From NCBI GenBank assembly GCA_964520585.1, contig CAZFOO010000004.1, positions 1 through 64,000 of the forward strand: a DNA stretch of 64,000 bases, given 5' to 3'. Shown in pieces: positions 17,931-26,726 of the stretch; the first letter of the stretch is position 1; every line of letters begins with the position of its first letter. The position numbers were made by a program, and so were the translations under genes. Source of the DNA: PXAP01 sp964520585 (GTDB lineage Bacteria > Bacteroidota > Bacteroidia > Bacteroidales > PUMT01). The notes under the pieces are model-generated. The model was not told where the DNA came from. It ran no database searches and worked only from the letters and a program-made list of their open reading frames with translations.

Positions 17931-18512
17931 ATGTCATTTAAACTGCCCGATTTACCTTATCTGCAAAACGAACTGGAACCATCTGTTTCTGAAAGAACCA
18001 TCCAGTTCCATTATGGTAAACATCATCAGACCTATGTTAATAAAGTCAATGATCTGGTAAAAGGAACTGACTTTGAGGATGCTTCGCTTGAGACAATCAT
18101 CAAGGAAGCTGATGGCGGCATTTATAATAATGGTGCCCAGGTGTGGAATCACACCTTTTATTTCAAATCTTTTTCTCCCTCAGGTGGGGGTGAACCCAAT
18201 GCTAAGCTTGCCAGGGCAATAGAACGTGAATTTGATTCTTTTGTCAAGTTCCGTGAAGAATTCAGTAAATCCGCCGCCAGCCTGTTCGGATCCGGATGGG
18301 TATGGCTGGTTTCAGATGACAAAGGAGCCCTGGACATTATACAGGAATCAAACGCCGGCAATCCTCTCCGCCGTGGATTAAACCCCATTCTTACTATAGA
18401 TGTCTGGGAACACGCCTATTACCTGGATTATCAGAATAAACGTCCGGATTATATCGATTCTTTCTGGAAGATAGTGGACTGGCCCCTGGTAGAAGAACGT
18501 TATGCGGATTAG
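17931..18512 (+). CDS. Fe-type superoxide dismutase, copy 2
   Basis: The 193-residue enzyme has ligands His27 (FHYGKHHQTY), the His of VWNHTFYF near residue 74, and Asp/His in DVWEHAYY near 157-161. The AQVWNHTF and SPSGGGEPNAKLA segments are typical of the bacterial iron type. One position departs from the usual pattern: NHTFYF where many iron enzymes have NHTFYW. It is clearly a different lineage from the two flanking dismutases. It has no signal peptide and probably works in the cytoplasm. It ends about 130 bases before a perfect bidirectional terminator. Confidence 0.93.
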   Translation: MSFKLPDLPYLQNELEPSVSERTIQFHYGKHHQTYVNKVNDLVKGTDFEDASLETIIKEADGGIYNNGAQVWNHTFYFKSFSPSGGGEPNAKLARAIEREFDSFVKFREEFSKSAASLFGSGWVWLVSDDKGALDIIQESNAGNPLRRGLNPILTIDVWEHAYYLDYQNKRPDYIDSFWKIVDWPLVEERYAD

Positions 18513-18639
18513 CCAGATTGATTTGAGAAATTTTTCACTTAATCTTTGGACCGCACCTCATTGAGGCAATATTCCGGAGGGGCTTTGCCCAAAATACATT
18601 TGTGATTAGTGGATAATCCGGGGTTAGAAAATTTTTTAA

Positions 18640-18670
18640 GATAAAAGTCCCGTTAACCGGGACTTTTATC
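18640..18670. terminator. Bidirectional terminator between convergent SOD genes
   Basis: GATAAAAGTCCCG (18640-18652) pairs perfectly with CGGGACTTTTATC (18658-18670) across a five-base loop, with A/T-rich flanks on both sides. It lies between the convergent SOD copies 2 and 3. Confidence 0.8.
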
Positions 18671-18797
18671 TTTATGACAGGCTTATTAAGCCCGTTAAGT
18701 ATTTTGAGGAAACGGGAATAAAATATCGAACTTTTACCTGAATCATTATAAGTGGCCGGTTCATTATGAGCAGGAATCCGGGGCTGTAATGCCGGGC

Positions 18798-19529
18798 TTA
18801 AGCTTCTCTAAGCCTTTTTCCTACAGCTCCCCAGTTGATTATGTTCCAGAAAGCAGATATGTAGTCGCCTCTTTTGTTTTGATAATTAAGGTAGTAGGCA
18901 TGTTCCCATACATCAAGTCCCAAAATCGGGGTGCCCTTTTCACCGGCAGGAACAACATCCATCAACGGGTTATCCTGGTTAGGAGTAGAAGTAACCATGA
19001 GTTTTCCGTCTCTGACAATAAGCCATGCCCATCCAGACCCGAATCTTGTGGCAGCAGCATTTGAAAATTTCTCTTTGAATGACTCAAAAGATCCGAAGGA
19101 GCTGTTGATGGCCGACAGGAGGTCATCTGTTGGCTGACCTCCGCCTTTTGGAGACATTATTTCCCAGAAAAGACTATGGTTAAAATGCCCTCCTCCGTTA
19201 TTCCTTATTGCTGTAGAGTATGAGGAAACTGATTTTAAAATAGATTCCAAATCTTTACCATCGTCTGAATCCTTAATTGCATTATTGAGGTTATTTACAT
19301 AACCCGCGTGATGCCTGTTATAATGAATTTGCATGGTTAATGAATCAATGTAGGGTACTAGTGCATCATATGCATAAGGGAGGGGAGGCAATTCAAATCT
19401 GCCTTCCTGTAATAAGTTGTTGACATTAGCTGCTGCTGCTTCCTCATATCCTGCTTTAGCTATGAGGGGATATGATAGTAATCCCGCCATGCCAGCTAGT
19501 CCTTTTTTTAAAAACGTTCTTTTATCCAT
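18798..19529 (-). CDS. Exported Fe/Mn superoxide dismutase, copy 3
   Basis: The 243-residue protein has a signal sequence of Tat-like form: MDKRTFLKKG, then the hydrophobic run LAGMAGLLSYPLIAKA. It carries Lys-Arg in place of the twin arginine, so export by Tat is likely but not certain. The mature enzyme has the ligands in IHYNRHH, FNHSLFW and DVWEHAYY. Its catalytic half is almost the same as copy 1, which lies in the opposite orientation 1.2 kb away, whereas the signal sequence and early region differ. It probably detoxifies superoxide in the periplasm. Confidence 0.92.
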   Translation of the reverse strand: MDKRTFLKKGLAGMAGLLSYPLIAKAGYEEAAAANVNNLLQEGRFELPPLPYAYDALVPYIDSLTMQIHYNRHHAGYVNNLNNAIKDSDDGKDLESILKSVSSYSTAIRNNGGGHFNHSLFWEIMSPKGGGQPTDDLLSAINSSFGSFESFKEKFSNAAATRFGSGWAWLIVRDGKLMVTSTPNQDNPLMDVVPAGEKGTPILGLDVWEHAYYLNYQNKRGDYISAFWNIINWGAVGKRLREA

Positions 19530-20156
19530 ATTTTCCGGTTTAAAATGTAATTTGTTTATTTGTATATAGCATCTTAATAAAGAACAACATATGCCAGATT
19601 TTGTTCAAAAAAACCATTGGCTCTCAAATATCCATGAAAATTATTTCAGCCAATTTCCCATCAGAAATTCACTGAAAAATGAAAAAGATACAGCACGGAA
19701 AATCTAAGGAGTCAGTTTACACACAGACGGATGAAAAAATTTTATGTTTAAGCGCAGCGGTTACTCCTGCAGATCAGAATTTTGTATTTTCCGGGCAAAA
19801 TTTTGGCTTCTTGTTTTTTAAAAGGAGAATAATACTATCAAAATCCGGGTTTTCCCAGGAATAATGCCCGGAAAGGTTCTTTTGCCCGGGATGAAGAATA
19901 GCCTGGTCCCAAATTTTTTGGAAATGTTCTTATAAATGTAACCTTATGCAAATTCTCAACGTTTATCTTCTTAAGAAAGATTCTTCTATTTTTTAGTGGG
20001 TTATTTAAATGACAGATTTAGTGCTTTTTGTTGTCTAATGCTCATATTTTTTTCATATCTCAGGGAAGCGGCCGTATTTTTCTGGAATCTAAAAGAAAGT
20101 GACGGGTTTTATTGCTATATCTCTGTGAAATATTATGTGTTTTACATTATTCTCAT
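19530..20156. other. Intergenic region holding dispersed repeat copy C
   Basis: The 627-base region separates the divergent SOD copy 3 and PorP-like genes. It contains the diverged repeat copy at 19631-19745. No coding sequence is supported. The rest is A/T-rich with no clear hairpin. Confidence 0.5.
19631..19745. repeat. Dispersed structured repeat, diverged copy C
   Basis: Blocks match copies A and B in the same order: CCATGAAAATTATTT, CCCATCAGAAA, GAAAATC followed by GAGTCA, and ACAGACGGATGAAAAAATT at about 19723-19741. The inner palindrome arm TTGACTTCG of the other copies is lost. It is read as an older copy of the same element. Confidence 0.55.
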
Positions 20157-21164
20157 ATGGCAGGTATTTGGCGCACTATAGTTTTTATGTTTTTTTTAAT
20201 TTCGACTGCTTGTGGTCTTAAAGCCCAGGATCCGCAGTTTTCTCAATTTTATGCAAATCCTCTTTATCTAGCACCGTCATTTGCCGGTCTTACAGATGGC
20301 AGCCGCATTAGCGCTAATTACAGAAATCAGTGGCCTCAGCTTCCGGGGAAATTTACAACCTACACATTCAGTTACGATCACTGGTTTGATAATTATGACA
20401 GCGGAGCCGGAATACTTATGATGCAGGACATGGCAGGAAGCGGGAATCTCCGTACAACAAATATTGGCGTTCAATATTCCTATGATTTCCCGTTAAATAA
20501 TGAATGGCAAATGAGACCGGGAGTCCATTTTTTTTATACCGAGCGTGCCATCGATTTTGATAAGCTTGTATTTAATGATCAGATCACGCCCGACGGGCGT
20601 CGTCCTACAACTATCGAGATCCCTCCTTTAAGTAAAAGAGGCGGTGTTGATTTTTCTACTTCGGCTCTGGCATATTCTGAGGCTTATTGGTTTGGCTTTG
20701 CCGTTGATCATTTACTCAGGCCAAATCACTCCCTGTTTGAATTTGAAGGTGATGATGCTTCCAATGCTTTTGTTCCTGTCAAATATTCTCTATTTGGAGG
20801 TACAAAATTCTCGCGTAGCGGGCGGACTATCGCCAGGCTGGAAGAGAGTGTTCAGCTTGCATTTTTATACCGGCAACAGGGACCATTTAATCAGCTTGAC
20901 CTGGGTCTTTACTGGTATAGAAATCCACTTGTTGTTGGTGCATGGTTTAGGGGTATACCCGGACTGAGCAGTGGTGGTCAGGATGCCGTGATCTTCCTTT
21001 TGGGATACAAAGTTGATCAGTTTAACATCGGTTACAGCTTTGATTTTCCTATTTCCCATTTACTTGGTTCAACCGGAGGGGCACATGAAATATCGATCAC
21101 GTATTCATGGACATCAATACGTATTCCTAAAAAACCCAGGATGGTGCCTTGCCCGGAATTTTGA
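20157..21164 (+). CDS. PorP/SprF family type IX secretion system membrane protein
   Basis: The product starts with a signal peptide (IVFMFFLISTACGLKA) followed by QDPQFSQFYANPLYLAPSFAG, the hallmark N-terminus of the PorP/SprF family. The rest is rich in alternating aromatic strands, consistent with an outer-membrane beta-barrel. PorP/SprF proteins take part in type IX secretion, and paralogues often accompany individual secreted adhesins. No SprB-like partner gene is adjacent. The ATG at 20157 (335 residues) is preferred over an upstream TTG at 20112 because it places the signal peptide at the N-terminus. Confidence 0.9.
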   Translation: MAGIWRTIVFMFFLISTACGLKAQDPQFSQFYANPLYLAPSFAGLTDGSRISANYRNQWPQLPGKFTTYTFSYDHWFDNYDSGAGILMMQDMAGSGNLRTTNIGVQYSYDFPLNNEWQMRPGVHFFYTERAIDFDKLVFNDQITPDGRRPTTIEIPPLSKRGGVDFSTSALAYSEAYWFGFAVDHLLRPNHSLFEFEGDDASNAFVPVKYSLFGGTKFSRSGRTIARLEESVQLAFLYRQQGPFNQLDLGLYWYRNPLVVGAWFRGIPGLSSGGQDAVIFLLGYKVDQFNIGYSFDFPISHLLGSTGGAHEISITYSWTSIRIPKKPRMVPCPEF

Positions 21165-21203
21165 ACCGTTTAAATTTATTTAATAGCAGTAGCCGTTTTG
21201 TGG

Positions 21204-21234
21204 TTGTGAAATCCATAAAATTCTTGTAGGTTTG
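21204..21234 (+). promoter_or_regulatory. Candidate promoter for the OmpH-like gene
   Basis: TTG at 21204-21206, a 20-base spacer and TAGGTTTG at 21227-21234 fit the Bacteroidota consensus. The start codon at 21324 is about 90 bases further on. Confidence 0.5.
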
Positions 21235-21323
21235 TAAACTTTTATTTCCTGAATTTTTCTGGAATAGAATGAAATATTTTTCATTTTGAACGTTTATTTA
21301 TTAAAACAACTTATCTTTTAAAC

Positions 21324-21935
21324 ATGAAGAATTTATCATTGATAGTTAATGTTATTTTGGGAGTAGCCGTTGCAGTTCTTTATTTCCTGCACTTTAACGG
21401 ACCGGCAATAAATGAAGATCTGCAGGACGAATCTGTGGAAAGAGGTGAGTATTTGCCATCCTCAGCCAACATTGTCTATGTTAATTTTGACACTTTGCTT
21501 AATAATTACGACATGTTTTTTGAATTGCAGAAGAAATTCCTCGAAAAACAGCAGTCCCTGGAATCAGATCTTACCAGGAGCTCCCGTTCATATGAAAATC
21601 AGGTTGTCGATTTTCAGGATAAAGTACAGAAAGGACTGGTTACACGTTCCCAGGCACAGCAACTGGAACTGGAACTTACACAGCTTCAGCAGGAGCTCAT
21701 GCAGCAACGTGAACAGTATTCACAGGAACTGATGGAAGAAGAACAGGTGATGAACAGGCAGTTGCAGCACAGCATATATGATTATCTTGAGGAATACAAC
21801 AAAGATCATGACTATCATTATATCCTGAGCCATTCATTTGGAGGGCCTTTTCTTTATACCGACGAAAACCTTAATATTACCCGGGATGTTATCGAGGGGC
21901 TTAACAAAAAATACCAGGAAGATAATCTGGAATAA
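21324..21935 (+). CDS. OmpH/Skp-like periplasmic chaperone-family protein
   Basis: The 203-residue protein has an N-terminal hydrophobic segment (residues 5-23), acting as signal or membrane anchor, then NIVYVNFDTLLNNYDMF, the start of the OmpH/Skp fold. A long Gln/Glu-rich coiled coil follows at about residues 65-160. Skp-type proteins hold unfolded outer-membrane proteins in the periplasm. The uncleaved-looking N-terminus suggests it may stay anchored to the inner membrane. Only 11 bases separate it from the glycosyltransferase gene, so the two are likely co-transcribed. Confidence 0.85.
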   Translation: MKNLSLIVNVILGVAVAVLYFLHFNGPAINEDLQDESVERGEYLPSSANIVYVNFDTLLNNYDMFFELQKKFLEKQQSLESDLTRSSRSYENQVVDFQDKVQKGLVTRSQAQQLELELTQLQQELMQQREQYSQELMEEEQVMNRQLQHSIYDYLEEYNKDHDYHYILSHSFGGPFLYTDENLNITRDVIEGLNKKYQEDNLE

Positions 21936-21946
21936 ATAATACAGGG

Positions 21947-23215
21947 ATGGGATTTGCTTCATCCTATTTTCTCAGGCACAGGTTCTTTGCACCCTTTATA
22001 AAGGCAGCCCCGCAGCCGGGCACCTCATTGATAGTTGTTATACCCAGCTTCAATGAACCTGATCTTTCGGATACTTTATATTCACTTTATAATGCCTGCA
22101 GGCCTTCCTGCCCGGTCGAGGTTATTGTGGTGATAAATTCACCTGAGGGAGCTGGTGAAAACATTATTGAACAGAACAGAAAAACCTTTGTGCAGGTTTA
22201 TGAATGGAGCTCTGTATATTCTTCGCCGGCATTTAATGTTCATGTTATTGACGTGCCACCTTTTGCCAAAAAACATGCCGGAGCCGGGTTTGCAAGAAAA
22301 GCCGGAATGGATGAAGCACTGCACCGTTTCAATATTCTGAATAATGAAAGGGGAATAATTGTCTCTTTTGACGCCGACTCAACTTGTGACAAGAACTACT
22401 TCACCGAACTCGAAAAATGTTTTTCTGCAACAGGAATAGCAGGATGTAATATTTATTTTGAACATCCGCTATCCGGTAATGGAGAACCCTCTGTCCTCGA
22501 CCGGGCTATAACCGAATATGAGCTGTACCTGAGATACTTTGTCCAGGCTATGCGACAGTCAGGCTTTCCCTACGCTTTTCATACCATTGGCAGTAGTTTT
22601 GCTGTAAACGCCAAGATATATGCCATTCAGGGAGGAATGAACAGGAGAACCGCAGGTGAGGATTTTTACTTTCTTCATAAAATTTTCCCCCTGGGCAATT
22701 TTAAAGAACTCAACACAACAAGGGTTATCCCTTCATCAAGAGTTTCCGACAGGGTCCCGTTTGGTACAGGTGCAACCATGAAGAGATTAACCGGTAATAT
22801 CCCGCAGGAGTTAAATGCTTATCCTTTGCAGTCGTTTGAGGAGTTGGAAATGTTATTTAAATCTGTACCGGATCTTTATGGTGCCGGGGAGAAAGTGGTG
22901 CTGGATGTTATGGAGAATCTTCCATATTGCTTGAGTAGCTATCTTAAAATGAATGATTTTGTAAATAAAATCAAACAGATCAATACTCATTCTGCGGGTC
23001 CGGATACTTTCAGGAAAAGATTTTTCACCTGGTTCAACGCATTCAGACTAATTAAGTACCTGAATTATGCCAGGAATAACTGCAGGGACGATCAACAGAT
23101 CAGTAAAGCTGCATGTTACCTGCTGGAAAGGCTTAATAAACCTTCTCCGGGAGGGAACCTTGAACTACTTATGAATTACCGCAAATTGCAAAGAGAAACA
23201 GTCTGGAGCTGCTGA
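21947..23215 (+). CDS. Family 2 glycosyltransferase-like protein
   Basis: The 422-residue protein shows the GT-A nucleotide-sugar fold: LIVVIPSFNEPDLSDTL at about residues 27-43, EVIVVINSP as the third strand, and FDADSTCDKNYF near residue 139 supplying the DxD-like metal site. A short C-terminal region resembles those of uncharacterised Bacteroidota glycosyltransferases. No membrane helix is clear. Donor and acceptor sugars are unknown. It follows the OmpH-like gene closely and is the last gene of that unit. Confidence 0.85.
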   Translation: MGFASSYFLRHRFFAPFIKAAPQPGTSLIVVIPSFNEPDLSDTLYSLYNACRPSCPVEVIVVINSPEGAGENIIEQNRKTFVQVYEWSSVYSSPAFNVHVIDVPPFAKKHAGAGFARKAGMDEALHRFNILNNERGIIVSFDADSTCDKNYFTELEKCFSATGIAGCNIYFEHPLSGNGEPSVLDRAITEYELYLRYFVQAMRQSGFPYAFHTIGSSFAVNAKIYAIQGGMNRRTAGEDFYFLHKIFPLGNFKELNTTRVIPSSRVSDRVPFGTGATMKRLTGNIPQELNAYPLQSFEELEMLFKSVPDLYGAGEKVVLDVMENLPYCLSSYLKMNDFVNKIKQINTHSAGPDTFRKRFFTWFNAFRLIKYLNYARNNCRDDQQISKAACYLLERLNKPSPGGNLELLMNYRKLQRETVWSC

Positions 23216-23300
23216 TGAACAGGTCCTTTCTATACTGGATATTGTGCTTCCTGCAGATCCCTTTTACTGTCACCGGTTAGGATATGCAGGGACGGGGACT

Positions 23301-24233
23301 TTATTCAAATTCAGCATTTTTTGCATTGCGGACTTTACTGACAAAATCAGGTACTAGTTTTAATGGTTCATATGGCCTGCCGCTTTGCTGCAAGGTCTCA
23401 ACCGGAACATACCCCCTGTAACCGCCCCGGTTAATGATTCTCATTATTTTTTCCAAATCAACACTCCTATAACTGTCCCCGCCGTAAGTCCGCTCCTTTA
23501 ATTGCCAGTTAACGGCATAGGGTATCATCCTTTCTATCTCTGCATAAGGGTCATCTGTCATAAAATAATAAGTGTCCAACACGAGACCTGCCCAATTTGA
23601 TCCGACCAGGTTTAGCATCTCGATACACTGATCTGCAGTTCTAAGCATCCCGCCATGATTCTGGACTCCTATAATTACACCTCGGGCTTTCCCGTAATCT
23701 GCGCATTCTTTAATTGATTCTGCCGTCCATAATGCCACTTCATGCCATCTGTGTTCATACCCGTCAGGAATATTACCTGGAAATACCCTGAGTACGGGAG
23801 CACCCAGTTTGGCTGCCACTTCGATCCAGTCTTTTACAAGTTGAATATCGGCTGCCCTGGCTTCGGGATCCGGGTTTGCGAAATTGGTCCTTACTCCTGT
23901 GCCGCTTATTGCAATCCCTAAGTTATGGGCCCTGAGTTTAAGCTCATAAATATATTCATCATCGGGAACATCAGGGTAACCCGGGAAATAATAACCTGTA
24001 GGATCAAGAGCATCAATGTCGTTTTCAGCACAGAAATCAAGCAAATCAAACAGGGTCATTCCTTTACCTTCTTCTTTGATGCCTTCGGTTAATAAATTGT
24101 TGAACGAATAAGCATTCAGTCCGATATGTATCCTGGCTTCTCCCTTGCGCTTAATTTTGTTCTGGCCATTTAAGCTGAGGGATGTAAATGCCAGGGTAAT
24201 AACAGTGATTATTAAAAAATATATGCTCTTCAT
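23301..24233 (-). CDS. Exported sugar phosphate isomerase/epimerase-like TIM-barrel protein
   Basis: The 310-residue product has a signal peptide (YFLIITVITLAFTSLSLNGQ) followed by a xylose-isomerase-like TIM barrel: IHIGLNAYSFN, DFCAENDIDALDPTGYYFPG, VLRVFPGNIP, VIIGVQNHGG and GLVLDTYYF carry the expected metal and substrate residues (Glu/His/Asp) of the family, and GYVPVETLQ closes the barrel. Exported members are common in Bacteroidota and often act on host or plant sugars, but the substrate here is unknown. It sits alone, 200 bases downstream of the FtsB-like gene. Confidence 0.85.
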   Translation of the reverse strand: MKSIYFLIITVITLAFTSLSLNGQNKIKRKGEARIHIGLNAYSFNNLLTEGIKEEGKGMTLFDLLDFCAENDIDALDPTGYYFPGYPDVPDDEYIYELKLRAHNLGIAISGTGVRTNFANPDPEARAADIQLVKDWIEVAAKLGAPVLRVFPGNIPDGYEHRWHEVALWTAESIKECADYGKARGVIIGVQNHGGMLRTADQCIEMLNLVGSNWAGLVLDTYYFMTDDPYAEIERMIPYAVNWQLKERTYGGDSYRSVDLEKIMRIINRGGYRGYVPVETLQQSGRPYEPLKLVPDFVSKVRNAKNAEFE

Positions 24234-24443
24234 GTGTGTAGGGTGTAGTTAGCAATCAGGTTAACAATGTGTTGCTGATTTATGGTCTGGATATTTTGTA
24301 TTTAAACCTATATGGAATCTCCATATCTTGTATATCCTGTTTTGTTTTGGGAAAAAACATGGATATTTCGTGGTTTTAGATACAGGTAATAAATAAGTTG
24401 ACCGATATGCCTGTTTGGCTGCACGTTGCCACATTAAAGTTTT

Positions 24444-24743
24444 TTAATCTTCGAACTGAATTATGAAGATTTCCTCATTTTTACGTTTCATGAGATATTG
24501 CTCCCTTGCAAATTTTTCAAGATTCTCATTGTCGGTCCGTAGTTCATTCATTCTGGCAGAGTCCTGCCTGATCCGGTCTTGAAAGTAAATTTTATCTTTT
24601 TCGAGTTGCCGGATATAGCGTTGACTTATATAACGGTTGATAAGGTTGTTCTGGTCGAAAAAAAGTATCCATAAGAAGAAAACGAGTGAGGTAAGGATGA
24701 ATTTATTCTTAAGGAAAGGGAGCATTTTTTTCCAGGCTCTCAT
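24444..24743 (-). CDS. FtsB/DivIC family septum formation protein
   Basis: The 99-residue protein has a short cytoplasmic N-terminus, one transmembrane helix (FILTSLVFFLWILFF, about 15-29), then a coiled coil (about 38-78) and the LEKFAREQYLMKRKNEEIFII segment, which matches the FtsB/DivIC family. These proteins join FtsL and FtsQ in the periplasmic part of the divisome. Size and layout are normal for the family. It lies 97 bases downstream of the aldehyde dehydrogenase gene on the same strand. Confidence 0.88.
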   Translation of the reverse strand: MRAWKKMLPFLKNKFILTSLVFFLWILFFDQNNLINRYISQRYIRQLEKDKIYFQDRIRQDSARMNELRTDNENLEKFAREQYLMKRKNEEIFIIQFED

Positions 24744-24840
24744 AACTCAGTTTTTTGTCTCTGATGCAAAAATAAGATAAAAAAAGACAGAATACTATGC
24801 TGATGAAAATCTTTTTGTTAACAAAGCCTGTGTCTGGCTG

Positions 24841-26472
24841 TCAATCTTCTTCCTGGTGCGGATAACGGTAATCCTCCGGTGGCAAAAATGATTCCTTTAT
24901 GGTACGTGGAGAAACCCAGCGTTGAAGATTCAGAATTGACCCGGCCTTATCATTGGTGCCGGAACCGCGTGAACCTCCGAAAGGCTGATGCCCTACCACC
25001 GAGCCTGTGGGCTTGTCGTTAATGTAAAAGTTCCCGGCGGTGTTTATCAATTTTTGCGAGGCCAGGTTTATAGGTGCTCTTTCCCTTGAAAAGACCGCGC
25101 CGGTAAGTCCATAAACTGAAGTCCTGTCAATCAGGTCAAGGGTTGCTTCGTAATCACTGTCTTCAAAGACATAAATTGTAAGTATCGGGCCGAACAGTTC
25201 GTGTATCATGGTAAAATGACACGGGTCAGAGGTCAGTATAACTGTAGGCTCGATAAAATAGCCCTTCGATTTATCATAATTGCCACCGGCAATGATTTCA
25301 ACCTCTTCATCATTTTTAACCTTGTCAATCACCTTGGTAAGTTTGTTGAAAGCTGATTCATCAATTACTGCGGTCAGAAAATTCGTAAAATCTTCCGGTC
25401 CACCAACCTTGAAGGAACCAATCTGCTCCAGCATGAGTTTCCGGACTTCATCCCAAACTGAACGTGAGATATATGCCCGGGAGGCAGCAGAACACTTCTG
25501 ACCCTGATATTCAAATGCCCCCCTGGAAAGTGCTGTGGCCACTTGTGAGGGTTTTGCCGAAGCATGGGCAAGAACATAATCTTTCCCCCCTGTCTCTCCC
25601 ACAATTCTCGGATAAGAGCGGTATTTATGTATGTTGTTGCCGATAGTTTTCCAGATGTCTCTGAATACTTCTGTTGATCCGGTAAAGTGTATTCCTGCAA
25701 AATCCCTGTGCGAAAAAATTATATCCCCTGCTACAGGTCCTTTCACATAGATCAGGTTAATAACTCCTTCCGGCAGGCCTGCCTCTATTAGTACTTCCAT
25801 AATGATCCTGGCTGAATAGATCTGGGTATTTGCCGGCTTCCAAACCACAACGTTCCCCATCATTGCAGGAGCAGTTGGCAGATTACCCGCAATAGCAGTG
25901 AAGTTAAAGGGACTTAGAGCAAATATGAATCCCTCCAGGGGTCTTTGCTCAAGGCGGTTCCATGCATCAAGCGCGGATTTGGGCTGAAGCAGGAACAATT
26001 CTGTCATGTATTGTACATTGTACCTGAGGAAGTCAACCAGTTCGCATACGGCGTCTATCTCGGACTGGTATGCTGTTTTTGACTGTGCCAGCATGGTAGC
26101 GGCATTTATTCTGGACCTGTACGGCCCGGCTATCAGTGCAGCCGCCTTGAGGAAAATCGCTGCCCTTTCCCGCCACGGCATTGCGGCCCAGCTTTTTCGC
26201 GCCTTAATGGCAGAGTCTATTGCCATGGTAACATGTTCACCCTCTCCCTGATGATACTGACCAAGTGAATGTGCAATATCATGAGGAGGTTTGATCTGAA
26301 CAGTATTGCCGGTCCGCACTTCCCTGCCGTTTATGTACATGGGTATGTCCGCATATTCCGACCTGGCACGGCTTATCTCATCTCTTAATTCTTCTCTTTC
26401 TGGTGATCCGGGAGCATAATTTTTCGGGGTTTCATTAACCGCCTCCGGCACTGAATAAATTCTCTGCTGCAT
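24841..26472 (-). CDS. pruA: L-glutamate gamma-semialdehyde (1-pyrroline-5-carboxylate) dehydrogenase
   Basis: The 543-residue NAD-dependent enzyme oxidises glutamate semialdehyde to glutamate in proline degradation. It shows the aldehyde dehydrogenase fold with FALSPFNFTAIAGNLP, the general-base glutamate in VGETGGKDYV near residue 291, and the nucleophilic cysteine in GQKCSAASR near residue 327. The C-terminal FGGSRGSGTND region is also typical. Length fits the stand-alone enzyme, not the bifunctional PutA. A proline dehydrogenase gene is not in the window. Confidence 0.93.
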   Translation of the reverse strand: MQQRIYSVPEAVNETPKNYAPGSPEREELRDEISRARSEYADIPMYINGREVRTGNTVQIKPPHDIAHSLGQYHQGEGEHVTMAIDSAIKARKSWAAMPWRERAAIFLKAAALIAGPYRSRINAATMLAQSKTAYQSEIDAVCELVDFLRYNVQYMTELFLLQPKSALDAWNRLEQRPLEGFIFALSPFNFTAIAGNLPTAPAMMGNVVVWKPANTQIYSARIIMEVLIEAGLPEGVINLIYVKGPVAGDIIFSHRDFAGIHFTGSTEVFRDIWKTIGNNIHKYRSYPRIVGETGGKDYVLAHASAKPSQVATALSRGAFEYQGQKCSAASRAYISRSVWDEVRKLMLEQIGSFKVGGPEDFTNFLTAVIDESAFNKLTKVIDKVKNDEEVEIIAGGNYDKSKGYFIEPTVILTSDPCHFTMIHELFGPILTIYVFEDSDYEATLDLIDRTSVYGLTGAVFSRERAPINLASQKLINTAGNFYINDKPTGSVVGHQPFGGSRGSGTNDKAGSILNLQRWVSPRTIKESFLPPEDYRYPHQEED

Positions 26473-26726
26473 AGTAAGTGATAATTTTATTTAATTCATT
26501 GATCCTGTTGGTGAAAATTTTATATAAAGGATTTACGGAATTTTGACTGACAGGATGACCTGCTTCAGTTTACTACTGATCTTATTAACCGTCATTGTGA
26601 GTTTTCAGGGTCCCGATAAAACTAACAACCAACCTTGCAGTTTTGTTTAGAATATTCTCTTTTAACACCATTGTCTGAACCATTTCAATGTGGATCTGAT
26701 GCGAAGAACGGAAACTGCTCTGACAT

